In this document: piece after piece, positions 1-11,900 of the stretch
Position numbering within the stretch: the stretch's first letter is position 1
Layout: every line of letters starts with the position of its first letter
NCBI GenBank assembly: GCA_963853835.1
Contig: OY970823.1
Coordinates: forward strand, 67,279,845 to 67,343,844
DNA: 64,000 bases
Reading direction: 5' to 3'
DNA from: Calendula officinalis
Lineage: Eukaryota; Streptophyta; Magnoliopsida; Asterales; Asteraceae
Notes under the pieces: model-generated
What the model was told of the DNA's origin: nothing
Seen by the model: only the letters and a program-made list of their open reading frames with translations
Database searches by the model: none
Made by a program: the position numbers and the translations under genes

Positions 1-1983
1 TCCTCAAACTCCTACAAATCCTCTGCATTGTACTCGATAGATTATTCAACAAAAGCTGCTGTTCTGTTGACCCTTTCATATTAACCGGAAGAAAAAACTC
101 CAAAATATAATCATCATCACCCGTGTAAGTACTCCTAAGTCTAATTGCAACTGCAGCATTTAAATTATATTTTCTAGCATGTTGCACAAGTGGATATTGA
201 CTTACATGATATTCTTTTACATCTGGAAAAAAGAACGGGTGGTTTGAAATTAGGGCTTTTCCTGCAATTCCCTGTTCTTTTTCAAGATAATGTTCACTAC
301 AAGCTTGTACAAAACCTTGCATTTCTTGATCGTTAACGTAACATGCATCGGTTTCGACACATAGGATTGATTTTTCTGGTAAATTTATATTATTATTATT
401 ATCATTATTGTTACAACTGCCAGCTCGTACTTTTATGATTTCATCACCAACTTCTTCATTGTAAGAACATGGTATCCATGTTAATGCAACTGGTAAGCTG
501 TGTGCATGACATACGGCTCGAAGAACATCGGTTATTTCAGCTAATGCAGCCATTTGATTCTTTGAAAGACACTGCAAAAAGATGATCGATACAGAAATAA
601 CTAAAAATCCAAAATGCATTTTAGTACCCTGAACTTGGCTGGTTAAGTTCTCTACTACCATCAACTATTAAAAGTGCACTTTTGTACCCTGAAGTTGACA
701 AAATGGTCGTTTTAGTACCCTCGCTCACTAAATTGGTCTTGTTTTCTCACTAATTTATATTATATTTTTAAGTCCGTTAAAAGCTCCAACGACAGTAAAT
801 TAAGTAAAAAAATGTGATCAAATTAACAAGTCAGGGTACTAAAACGACCATTATGTCAAGTTCAGGGTACCATGATGCACCTTTAATAGTTTAGGGTAGT
901 AGAAGACCTAGTGAGACAAATTTAGGGTAATATAATGTATTTTGGCCTAACTAAAAGGATATTATATATACAAATTAAGTATTAGATACCTGCTTATGAA
1001 TCCGAGGAGGTGCAACACTTTTCAGGTTCACAGTCTGCAAGTATTAAAGCAAAGATTAATCCAAATAAATTATAATTGCAAGATAATTTTACAATAATAT
1101 TTAACTAAAAAGCAAGAATAAGAATTAACTGAATTACCTGAAGAGCACGATAAACATGATCCATCTCTGCACTAAAATCAGATTTTTCTTTAACTGTAAC
1201 AAGTTCAAGTACAGCACAACAGGATTTCTCATATGAATCATCTTCAAAAACAGGTAAAGCAATAGATCCACGAACTTCATGACAAAGTGCATGATCTATA
1301 CGCATATATTCACCTTTATTGTAAAGTGCTACATTTGAAGTCCATTCAGGAACTTTTGAGGTAAAAACCCGACCCGGAAGCCCGCGAAAATTACCCGGTT
1401 TCACTTCTGCAGAAAATGTGAATCCTCTAGAAACTTCTCGGTATCCAGCCAACATCTGGTCAAGCAAATAAGGCTGCTCACACGTGCTTAATATGTATGT
1501 ATCACCTTCTTTAATTGGAACCCAAACTTGAGCCAGAATTCCTGATCCAGATGAATCTTTGAACAAAGATAATGCTTTCAACATCTTTTCAGCAAGTGAT
1601 CGTGTTGGTGGTGGCCTGTGAACGATCCCATTTCCAGTTATTTGATTGTTTTTTTGTTGAATATTCCCATTTTCACCAGAGTAATTCACTGGTGAGATGA
1701 ATTCTTCATTGTTGATTGAATTATGTGTGATTTCACCATCAGTCGGAAGAAAATTGTTCTTAACTTGTTCAGAGAAGTTTGATAAATCATAGGATGCATA
1801 ATTGGCTGATAATGCAAAAGATGCAAACATTTGATCAGCTGCTGCAGGACTAGTGCACCATCCAGCATAAGTATTAAAGTTCATTGGTTCTGAAAAACTG
1901 TTGAATGGATCTTCAACCGAATTATCCATCAGAGCTCTTGGTGAACCCCAGAATCCCATTTTCGTTGGGGAAGGGAATTCCAT
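1..1983 (-). CDS. NIN-like protein (NLP) transcription factor, 5' part, truncated by window start
   Basis: NLPs are RWP-RK transcription factors that bind nitrate-responsive elements; their N-terminal GAF-like half takes part in nitrate sensing in the nucleus. Three coding exons are readable on the minus strand: 1138-1983 (start ATG at 1983, MEFPSPTKMGF...), 990-1034 (15 codons, TVNLKSVAPPRIHKQ) and <1-571 (starting CLSKNQMAALAEIT). All junctions have GT..AG and phase 0. Family-typical segments are SLAEKMLKALSLFK, ILAQVWVPIKEGD, YILSTCEQPYLLD, FRGLPGRVF, EYMRIDHALCHEVRGSIALP and, in exon 3, HSLPVALTWIPC and EQGIAGKALISNHPFFFPD. The RWP-RK and PB1 domains must lie beyond position 1 and are not seen. 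A 5'-UTR intron is possible (donor-like site near 2181, acceptor-like near 2035). An asparagine run sits in exon 3. The NLP subgroup (1/2, 4/5 or 6/7) is not decided. Confidence 0.9.
607..947. mobile_element. Mutator-like MITE (ACCCTGAACTTG family) in an NLP intron
   Basis: A 341-bp terminal-inverted-repeat element lies in NLP intron 2. The left end reads ATCCAAAATGCATTTTAGTA followed by CCCTGAACTTGG; the right end is its imperfect inverse (...GGGTAATATAATGTATTTTGGCC). It is flanked by identical 9-bp direct repeats TAACTAAAA at 598-606 and 948-956, the target-site-duplication length of Mutator elements. There is no coding capacity. Relatives lie at 12402-12565 and about 46735-46965, also inside introns. 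Confidence 0.75.
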
Positions 1984-4251
1984 CTTACAGAATTGGATTC
2001 ACCAACAAGCTAGACTTCCTCCATCTGTTATTTCAGCTCTATGTCAACAATATGATCCTTAAAACATGAAAAACTTCAATTCAATCTCACAAAGCCCTAA
2101 TCTGTATCAGAAACTCAAATTAGCCTAATTTTTGCATAAAAGGGGATACAGCAAGAATAATTAATCAGTCGAAGACTAACCTGAGATGAAATCATGAAAC
2201 AAGTTGCGAAAGCGAGAGATGCTGAACTCAATTAACACAAATCGAATCTGAGATTGATGAGTTTTAATAGCTGAAAAGTCCAAGACTGACCTAACCTACG
2301 ACCAATCAATGAAATAGTAGTTTAAATATAACAAAAATTGGGCGTATTAATCATTTAGCTGGCAAGCAGTACCAAACTGTGGAAGAACCCTAATTAAATC
2401 TATGAAAATGAATCTGGTAATATCATCCAAAGGTGCCGACCAAAGTATCTGTAGGAAGTTGACAAATATGCGAGTTGAAAACCTCGAAACTATGCGAACC
2501 GCATAGAGAGAGATGAAGGATAGAATTGAAATGAAAATGAGTGTAAAAAACCAAAAATAGAAAGCTGACGTCATCGAAAGGAAACATACGGGAGATTAGA
2601 TCTAGGCTTTCCTTTGCCCATATTCTGCTCGAGTCAGCACCCAACTGTATATTAATTAAATTAAGGATTTTGATAACGGTAACAATACATGTATTAGAAA
2701 TTTATACATCTAACTATAATAAATTTTTTAATCTTAAGAACTACCTTATTGTACAACTTTGATGTAATTAAAGACAACCTTAAAAGCTGTTATTATCAAA
2801 ACTTTTACATTAAAACATTAAATATTCATCATCATTGTTACATTATTCTATGGAAATGTTCTTTAAAAATTAAAGTGTGTTGTATGTTCCTCGTATGACC
2901 GAAATTATACTCATGATGTATGTGATCTAATCATTATTTTGTCTTTTTTTAAACATTTCTTTCATCATCTTGTATATGTTTGCCTGTTAAAAAAATTAAA
3001 CATGTAAACTTTAGAAAACTATTCATTAATTATCGAGTAATACTTTACCATAATTTAAAGTTGATGGAGAAGTAGTGATCCACGAACCAATATTTATGTT
3101 CCGTGCTTATTCTAAAGACAATTTGAATGTATATTATATTCTAAATACAAGTCATTTACAATTTGTCTAGAAGCTAGAATACAAGAAATCAACCCATACC
3201 AACTTCTTTGAAGAGTTCTATATTCTAAATAATGACATCAAAACAAATAAATATTATTTTCTATCATGCAGCAGATATTTTAATAGGATTTTATAAGGCT
3301 TTCTCAAAGATTTTATAGCGACATAGCGTTCTATATGATTTCTTGAAATATTCTACGATATTTTTTAATCTTATCAGACTTATTCGAGATTTTAATCGAT
3401 TCGTATTAGTCTTCCACTAAGCAAAATTTCTAAGTAACGATTATAATCTTGCTCAAAACTACTTCTGCAATTCAAAATACGGCCACAATTCTAACTTTCA
3501 TACTTTGTACTTTATCAACCACTCTTACCTATAAAAGTTTGTATAACTAAACATAGATGTGTAAATGGAATATGATGTCATAATGATGAATTACGCAATG
3601 ATTTTCGCACTATATAACAATATTTTAAAAATCTAGTTGAATCTACCCGTCAGACAGGTTGAATTGGGAAATGTAAAAGGTAGCTGGTCAAAATGAGTCG
3701 GTTAGATTGGTGGTTATAACTCGGTTGAAACGACCAATTAGACATATTCGGTTGAACCGAACATTCGAACTGAAAAAAAATATAATTCTTCAAATAAAGT
3801 TAGATAAATGAGATAGATATATGTATCTTTTATATAGTTTTGATATTAAAATTAATTGAAAATTTGAGTTTGGATTTTTTTTATTGTATTTTCTTTTAGT
3901 ATCTGTACTCTATTTATATAATTGGTAATAAATATGTAATAGTATATTCATTCACTTCAACCGGTCTGTTTATTCAATCCGACTGACTCTCCAAGCTATA
4001 AACCTGTTCGATACAAAAACTACTTTTTAAACATTGTTACTTACATGACATAAAATAACTATTTATTTATGAAATGAAATGGAAGTTGGTTCGTCGTCAC
4101 AAGGGATTACACAATGATTTTTACATTCTACAAGTGAGAGTGTTGCTCCGGCACCGGCAGCATCCCCATTGGTTTGCTGCACTGCAGGGGTTGTTGTTTG
4201 TCATTATTAAGGCTGTACTAGAAATTGAAAGTGTGTTTTGTTTAATTATAT
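1984..4251. other. Intergenic region between divergent NLP and PPR genes
   Basis: This AT-rich spacer holds both promoters. About 1984-2640 should contain the NLP 5' UTR and promoter (minus strand). From 2640 to about 4070 I see no gene, only low-complexity AT-rich DNA and a degenerate repeat around 3630-4010 rich in GGTTGAA/CCGGTC-like words. Open frames here are short and show no family resemblance. Confidence 0.5.
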
Positions 4252-6578
4252 ATGGTTCAATTTTCTTCCATTTTAGAGAACCAAGCGAGATGCATGGACA
4301 AGTTTCACCTTCAAAGGTTCATCAATGGCGGTTTAAGCTCCATATACCGCTTTTATTCTACTGCCACCAAAACCATCCAATATCCTTCATCAAAACCACC
4401 CCCGGTAAAATTTCTACATCTCTGTTCAAAAGGCAGCATCAATGAAGCATTCAAAACCTTCAATTTTGACATATACTCCGATCCATCTCTCTACTCTTAC
4501 CTCATTAAATCATGCATACAAGTCAACTCTCTCCCACTTGTTCAACAACTTCATTCTTTGATAATCACATCTGGATGTTCTTCCACCAGGTTCGTAACAA
4601 ATCACCTTCTCAATGCGTACTTGAAATTTGGTCAATCGGAGATTGCAGTCTCGCTGTTCGATGTAATGCCTAAGAAAAACATCATGTCTTGTAACATATT
4701 GATTGGTGGGTTTGTGCAAAGTGGCGATTTGGATAACGCACGCAAAGTGTTTGATGAAATGCCTGAGAGAAATGTTGCAACGTGGAATGCTATGGTTGCA
4801 GGTTTGACTGATTTTGAATGTAATGAGGAGGCTTTGAAACTTCTATCTGAAATGCATGTTTTGGGCTTTTATCCGGATGAATTCACTCTTGGCAGGTAAA
4901 ATACATTGTTAATTTTAACCAATTATTTAGAGCAGTAATTTTGACCCATTCATATATGGGTTGAGCGGGTCAAGCGGGTCGTGTATTTTTAATGCCTAAT
5001 CATATATGTCAGTCTAGTTTTTTATAAAAGAACAAAATTTTAGACAAAAGTGTTTCGGGTAAACCCAACCAGACCTGTTTTGATCCTTGTTGCATGTTTT
5101 GATCCGAACCTGTTTTGACTATTACAAAATTACCAGTTTTAATCAGAATATTTATTATTTTCAGTGTTCTTCGAGGTTGTGCTGGTTTAAAAAGTTTAAC
5201 CGCCGGCCAACAGATTCACGCTTATACAGTTAAATCAGGGGTTGAAATAAACGTGGTTGTCGGTAGTTCACTTGCTCACATGTACATAAAATCAGGAAAT
5301 TTATCACAAGGAGAAAAAGTAATCAAATTAATGCCCGTTCACAGTATAGCCGTTTACAACACACTTATCACGGGTCGGGCTCAAACGGGCTGTTCAGAAG
5401 AAGCTTTAAATCAATATCACATAATGAAAAAAGCCGGATTCAAACCCGACAAAATCACATTCGTAACCGTTCTCAGTTCGTGTTCTCAGTTAGCAACACT
5501 CGGTCAAGGTCAACAGATACATACAGAAGCAATAAAATCGGGCGCCACGTCATCAGTTTCGGTTCTTAGTTCGTTAGTTAGCATGTACTCAAAATGCGGG
5601 TGTTTAACCGATTCTTTAAAAGCGTTTTCCGAAACTAAAATTCCCGATATCGTCCTTTACAGTTCGATGATTGCAGCTTACGGGTTTCACGGTATGGGAA
5701 ATGAAGCAGTTGACTTATTTGACCGAATGGAAAACGAAAAATTAGAAGCGAACGATATTACTTTTTTGAGTTTGCTTTACGCGTGTAGTCATTGCGGATT
5801 AAAAGATCACGGGATTAATTTTTTTAATTTAATGACGGATAAATATAAATTATCGCCTCGATTAGAACATTACACTTGTTTAGTTGATCTTCTTGGTCGT
5901 TCGGGCTGTTTAGAAGAAGCCGAAAATGTTGTTAGATCTATGCCCGTTAACGTGAAGCCCGATTCGATTATATGGAAAACTTTATTATCCGCTTGTAGAA
6001 TTTATAAAAATGCTGACATGGCGAAACGAATAGGTGAAGAAGTCATACGGGTTGACCCGCATGACTCAGCATCTTACATTTTGTTATCAAACATACAGGC
6101 ATCCGCTAAAAAATGGGAAAATGTGTCGGGTTTTAGGAAGAAAATGCGGGATATGAATGTGAAAAAAGAGCCCGGTGTGAGCTGGTTCGAGTTGAAAAAC
6201 GAGATTCACGAGTTTTGTACGAGTGATAAATCGCGTCGAGATTATGAGAAAATCGGTGTTTATTTGAAAAAGTTGATTTTGGAGATAAAAGTGTTGGGTT
6301 ATAAGCCTGATTATGGGTCGATTTTGCGTGATATGTATGTTGAGGAAAAGGAAGATGATTTGGTGCACCATAGTGAGAAATTGGCTATTGCTTTTGCTTT
6401 GATGAATACACCGGATTGTGTTCCGATTAGGATTATGAAGAATTTACGGGTGTGTAATGATTGTCATTTGGCGATTAAGTATATATCTGCAATTAAGAAA
6501 CGGGAGATTATTGTACGAGATGCAAGTAGATTTCATCATTTTAAAGATGGTCAATGTTCGTGTGGAGATTATTGGTAA
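4252..6578 (+). CDS. Pentatricopeptide repeat protein, PLS-class with DYW deaminase domain
   Basis: DYW-type PPR proteins bind single-stranded organellar RNA and carry out or direct C-to-U editing in mitochondria or plastids. There are two exons, 4252-4895 and 5165-6578. The intron splits a Ser codon (GGC AG|T GTT CTT), joining FTLG to SVLRGCAGL. The product is 685 aa. Tandem PPR units are plain (SCNILIGGFVQSGDLDNA, NVATWNAMVAGL, VVGSSLAHMYIKSGNL, SLVSMYSKCGC, VLYSSMIAAYGFHGMGNE). E/E+ motifs follow, then the DYW domain with the zinc and catalytic signatures HSEKLA and CNDCH, ending CSCGDYW immediately before the stop. The N-terminus (MVQFSSILENQ..., or an internal Met 14 codons later) is Arg/Ser/Lys-rich, fitting an organelle transit peptide. 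It is convergent with the RabGAP gene. The editing site cannot be predicted here. Confidence 0.93.
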
Positions 6579-6591
6579 AAACATACTTAAA

Positions 6592-6700
6592 TAAAGGGTA
6601 TTTCCGTCTATAACGGGCTCCCCGGGTGACTGGGCTTTGCTTATGATATACGCCACCTAATCATTGTCATGACTATTGCCAAATCTTTCCTTGGTCAGTA
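6592..6700 (+). repeat. SINE-like dispersed repeat (TATAACGGGCTCCCCGG family), copy 1
   Basis: It contains TATAACGGGCTCCCCGGGTG followed by GACTGGGCTTTGCTTATGATATACG. Two diverged copies with the same core occur at 35815-35935 and 46195-46265, so this is a dispersed repeat family. No terminal inverted repeats are visible. A short retroposon relic is the likeliest identity. Confidence 0.45.
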
Positions 6701-8520
6701 ATGTTTACTTAGAGAAAATATCAAATTTGTGACCCTTTGAGATTTTTTCAAACGTTTTTAGTGTTAGATCAGATTTTCATATACGAATCAATGTCATATA
6801 ACAAGTATTAAAATTTTACTTTTAAGAACCCTAATAAATTATTATTAGCATCATCGATTCTAAGTGTGTTCATGGTAGATAATTAAACCGAATGTGTTAG
6901 CAATATATGTATATTTTACATTTTCTTGAATTGCAACCTAAAAAGCTAATTCAATCTTTTGCTAAAAGGTCATGTAGTTTAAACTTTAGATAAAAGTTAG
7001 TGGATTAATGCCTTTCAAGCAAGCTGCTAGAGTGCTAGGCTACAAAGAATAAATTTTATTTTGGTTTTTTGTTTTTTAAAGATGCGTTTTTTTTTAAAGA
7101 AGATAATAAAAGAGATATATGATCCATACTAAACTTCTTATTTATCTTCCTACTTATTTAATTATCCCACGCACTGTTCAGATCAAAGAAAAATATTAAC
7201 AAATAAAATTAATGAATTATATATGTTAATTATTTTATGTGCAGTAGAATGAAGTTGTAAGACTTTTGTATGAAATAATATATTTTTTTAATTTAATGAT
7301 TAACCAAACCAAAAGTAATAATAATTGATTGTAATCAATACAATTTGTCGGTTTCTTTAAACACAACTAACAAATTCAAACCTCTTATTAACTAAACACT
7401 TGATCTTTTGATAATTGCAAATATAACCTAAGACTTTTATTTAATTATCGTTAATGGCAAGTGGATCTTGCCAATTGTTTTGCAACCAAAGATGATTTGG
7501 GTGGAGAGACTTTTGGCGCGTAGCTTATCATCAACGCTTATACATAAATTAATGTATCGAGAATGTATAACTAATGTTTTAAAAACTGATTTTTGCACTG
7601 AGTCGATCAATGTCTTATAAACGGTTGAACCAAATTAGCCAATCAGTTTAACAAAATGACAATGCTATGTATCTATGATGTAGTAATCATGTAAAATGCC
7701 AAAAAACTTAATCAGGCTTATAACCTAGTTACAGATTATACGATTAGTAAGTTACACATACACCTTCGCGCTAACTTACTTAGGAAATCAATGCCCTGCA
7801 AAAGTGAGGTTGTGCCAACCCAACCTACTCATAAACTCTAACCCGATTAACCCAACCCGCAGTTTCACCAACTCCGGCTACTCAAGAGTGTTGACCAATA
7901 AATCTAAATCTGTATTAGGCGTTGACTAACAGTTACAATACAAGGGTGATACATACAATCTAACCGAAGAATTTGCTTCCGGACTCCACAAGATTTCAAG
8001 GGTGGGTTTGTTTTTGCTTATTCAATGATGTCGAATGGGCGGGCTCAAGGTTTTAACAGCAACCAAGGGTCAAATTTGACTCAATTGCCAGATGGTTAAT
8101 AAGTAGATTCAGTCTTTTAATGTGGTCATTCTATTATTTTTAATTAAAAGCAGTATTATATATTCATCAAAAGAATTGAATTCCATTCCTTCTGTTGAAA
8201 AGTGAGAATTGTAATGAGTTGATTAATTCTAAGTTTTACAAGTTTTTGTATGTGACCTAAAACAAGAAAAGTTGTATAATTTCCTCAAAAAAATTTTTAT
8301 ATAAAAAATGGTACAAAATAAAAAGATTATATTCTCCTGACCTGCAAGATGTACCAATAATATCGATCAGTTTCTGTCAGGACTGTCATTTCATACCTTA
8401 AATTCACAATCCTGAAAAATGAACAAAATAGTCTTAAAAAATCCTGCATACAACTTAAATATCTTGAAAAACGAAGTCCGGTTTAACATTAAAAGAAACT
8501 GAAATTTATGCAAAAGATAA

Positions 8521-8753
8521 GAGTAAACTACAAGAATTAAACTTGATGTTTATCTCAAATTTCACATATGGTCACTTACTTTAAAAAATTACATTGGTAG
8601 TCCCTTTTTTAGAAACCTTTTGCAACTACACTCCTTTAGTCTAACGTCCGTTAAATATTTTAACAGAAAAAGGACTACCGGTGTAATATTTTAAAGTAAA
8701 GGACCAAAGGTGAAATTTGGCGTAACATTAAGGACCATTCTTGTAATTCACTC
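8521..8753. mobile_element. Small non-autonomous TIR element
   Basis: The terminal inverted repeats are GAGTAAACTACAAGAA (left) and TTCTTGTAATTCACTC (right), a 14/16 match after inversion. The ends resemble the GAGTAAATTACACG termini of the Mutator-type element at 37236-38534. No convincing target-site duplication is left, so it is probably old. It is non-coding and lies 3' of the RabGAP gene. Confidence 0.55.
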
Positions 8754-8903
8754 GAGAACATAACAAGTACCTGACAGAAGTTTGATCTTTTTTAGTGAAT
8801 TTGACGAGTGTCCAAATAGCACAAGTATTTGCCTCCAATATAAGAAAAAAAGATAAAATATGTTGTTGCTATACAATTCAAACAAGAACTCAAAGATAAG
8901 AAT

Positions 8904-11900
8904 CTACTCATCATAGTTGGCAGTTGGGCTTCGATTCTTGATCAGCTGGATTAAATAAATGCAGAATCAGCGAATAGAAATAAAGCATAAATAAATAATA
9001 AATAAATAAAAATGAATGTTATAATATGCTTAAACCTTGTAAAAGTATTTCTTTCGGAGTTTAATAGCTGTACGTATGCATCTCTTAACCCTAATCTTCA
9101 GCATATTATCATTGAATATCTGCATCATAAGTGAACCAAAATTAAATAACTTAAAATTAATAAATAAATTAATCCACCTACCTTTATTAAATCATCAATT
9201 GAACGTGTTTCTCTCATGATTTTATTGCGATTCAGAATAAGAATTGCTGCTACACAAAATATAGGCAGTTCATCATCACCATTTCTCGTTGCTGGTATTA
9301 TATTGCATATTTGAAACCGATCGGTTTTTGACCATAAGTTTTTAGTCAAACCACAAAACGGATGATTTGATGTAGGTTTTATTTCATTGTTTTCGGAATT
9401 CGGTCGCTCTAAATTCCCATTTTTCAATTCTTTCTGACCACCATTTTCATTTTCAATAATTTCCTCTTTTTTGTCCGTAGTCGATCCCGTCGGAATTTGT
9501 AGGACCAAAAGTTCAGGACAACTATTTTCCAAATTGAAAGCTAATGATTCATCAAAATCAGCAGCCCACATCATCTGTTTGACAAAATAAAAAAAGTCAA
9601 CTTTAGTCATTTTCAAGCTTCAAAAACTCTATATACACTTGTGTGATTTGGAAGATGTTTAATTAGGGTTTGTGACTTTGTACTAGTAAATTTAAATTAT
9701 TTTATTTAAAAATTAAATACCTCCCACATGCAAAGTGCTTCAGTGAAAGATAATTCTCTGCGAAAAAGTACTAGAAGCATCCGAAAGGCAAAATGAAGGC
9801 TTTCAGCACCAATTTGTGATAAATGACTAAACATTTCTCTATCTACATGTTCTAAAATATGCCAAAGTGCTTCCAATTGTTTCATGACACCCGTTGTTCC
9901 TTCCATCTGGAAATTTTCCCGCTAAAAAAATAATATAAAATTATATACAAGTGTTAATATTTAATAAATTAATAAATCAATGCCAATTTTAGAAGTACCA
10001 GTCTCCTTAAAAGCATCTCAAAGCACCAAAATGCATCAGCATTATCTTCGAAGAGCACGATAAAAGGAGATAACAAATCACTCATACCTGTAATTAGAGT
10101 TTTAATTTAAATTTTTAATGTTTTAATAATTAATACTCCCTCCGTCCCACAAAAAAGTTCCCAATTCTCCTTATAATTTTGTCCCACAAAAAAGTTCTCA
10201 TTTCTCAAAATTGAGGGACCCACTCAATAAAATATTATTATTACTAATGATTCCACCACTAAAACACTTTCTCTCTCCAATCTAACCTTATATTTTAATC
10301 AAAAGTATTACCAAGGACCTCACCACTAACTATCTCCTAAAATCTTGTGCCCAAGTGAAATGGGAACTTTTTTGTGGGACGGAGGGAGTATAATACAAGA
10401 AAAATTAAGAAAATGAGAGAAAACCTTGACAATATCCAGTTGCAGGATCAACCCAGGCATAAACAGCAAGAATGTCTGACATTCGGGCTAAATTCTTTGT
10501 GTCCTCATAAAATTCCATATGACTATCTGTTCTAACAACATCAACAACTGCACAAAAAAAACAATAAATAACTAATTATAAATGGGTTGATATGGGTTAT
10601 ATTTCATTTTAAACAGTTCAAACGCGTAAAATTTAACAAAAAGGAACTTAAATGGAAACAGGTCAAAAGTTGCATAAATCAATTTACTATGAAAGTTAAC
10701 TAATTATCGAAATGATATTTGACAAGCTAATTGTTTATAGAAAATCTTGAAAACTCTGACAAAAAACCGATCTGGGTCAACCCGACCCAAATGTTCGACC
10801 ATGCCAAAGAATAACCTTCTTGACCCATTACCAAACACGTTATGACCCACCCAATTTGACACCTCTAAGAGAAACATTACAAAATTGAGGCAAAAAAAAA
10901 TCAGTTATCCTCAATTGTTAATAAGATAGTAAAATGGTAAAACCTACCTATTTGGTGCAGAGTCCAAAGCCAATCAGATACTTTGTCTTGACTCCGAGTT
11001 CTAACATGAGCAGCAATTTCAGGCCCGTTTGACTTGTTTTGCAAGTCAACATTTTCAGTTTCATATTCCAAGCGGCTAGATCTTGACCCTTGATTGTTAT
11101 TAACATCCATTACTAGATCTACATTATTATTAATTTGAAAATCATACACATGTGTATCATCTCCAAATCTCAACTTACGCCTTGTAGAAAGTCTTTCATC
11201 TTCATCATTATTATTATTATTATCATCATTTATATCACTTTTTTCAAATAAATTTGTAACCGGCAAAGGAGGAAAATCATAATAATTTGAATTTCTGTAT
11301 TGTGATCCGTCTCCTTCACTTCTTGATTTTGGATAAGTGTTACTGTAAGGTGTAGAAGAAGGACTTGAATATGAATCATCATCATCATCATCATAAGTTA
11401 CACAATCTGTGCTTTTTCTTGCACGTGCACATGAATTTTCTGCACAATTATCTGAACAATTTGATAAAGATTCAAATATTTCAGAAGCATCATTAGAATT
11501 TTGTGCAGTTTTTACTTCAGATTTCTGTTTTTCATCTTCTTTTGCAATTGTTCTCATATCCATAACTTTTGATCCCACAACATAGGCTAGAGAACCAGTA
11601 CCTATGCTGGAATGCATTGATTGACATTGTTTAATAAGGTCTTCATATCGTTCCCTGCATGTCAAGTTTTTTATAAAACGGTTACTATATCAAATATATA
11701 TTAAAAATATGTTCATAAAAGCATATTATATCAAACGCTGGTAATTTATTGTGATAAAAAAGAACAGAATAAACAAATTTGTGTTTACAATGAGCATTGA
11801 AGTTACCGGTAAATACTGAACACAAAGAAAGAAAAGAAAAAAAAGCCACAAAAATATATATGTATATATATATATATATATATAGGGGAGGGTTCCTTTG

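Larger units (their letters stand above)
6579..8903. other. Intergenic region between convergent PPR and RabGAP genes
   Basis: Both 3' ends face this spacer. It contains a SINE-like repeat at 6592-6700 and a small TIR element at 8521-8753. The rest (6700-8520) is AT-rich with short degenerate repeats, and I see no gene. The stretch near 8760-8900 is probably the 3' UTR of the minus-strand RabGAP gene. Confidence 0.5.

Noticed and set aside
4074..4445. Open frame overlapping the start of the PPR gene in another frame
   Set aside because: It overlaps PPR exon 1 and its upstream region, with no domain resemblance.
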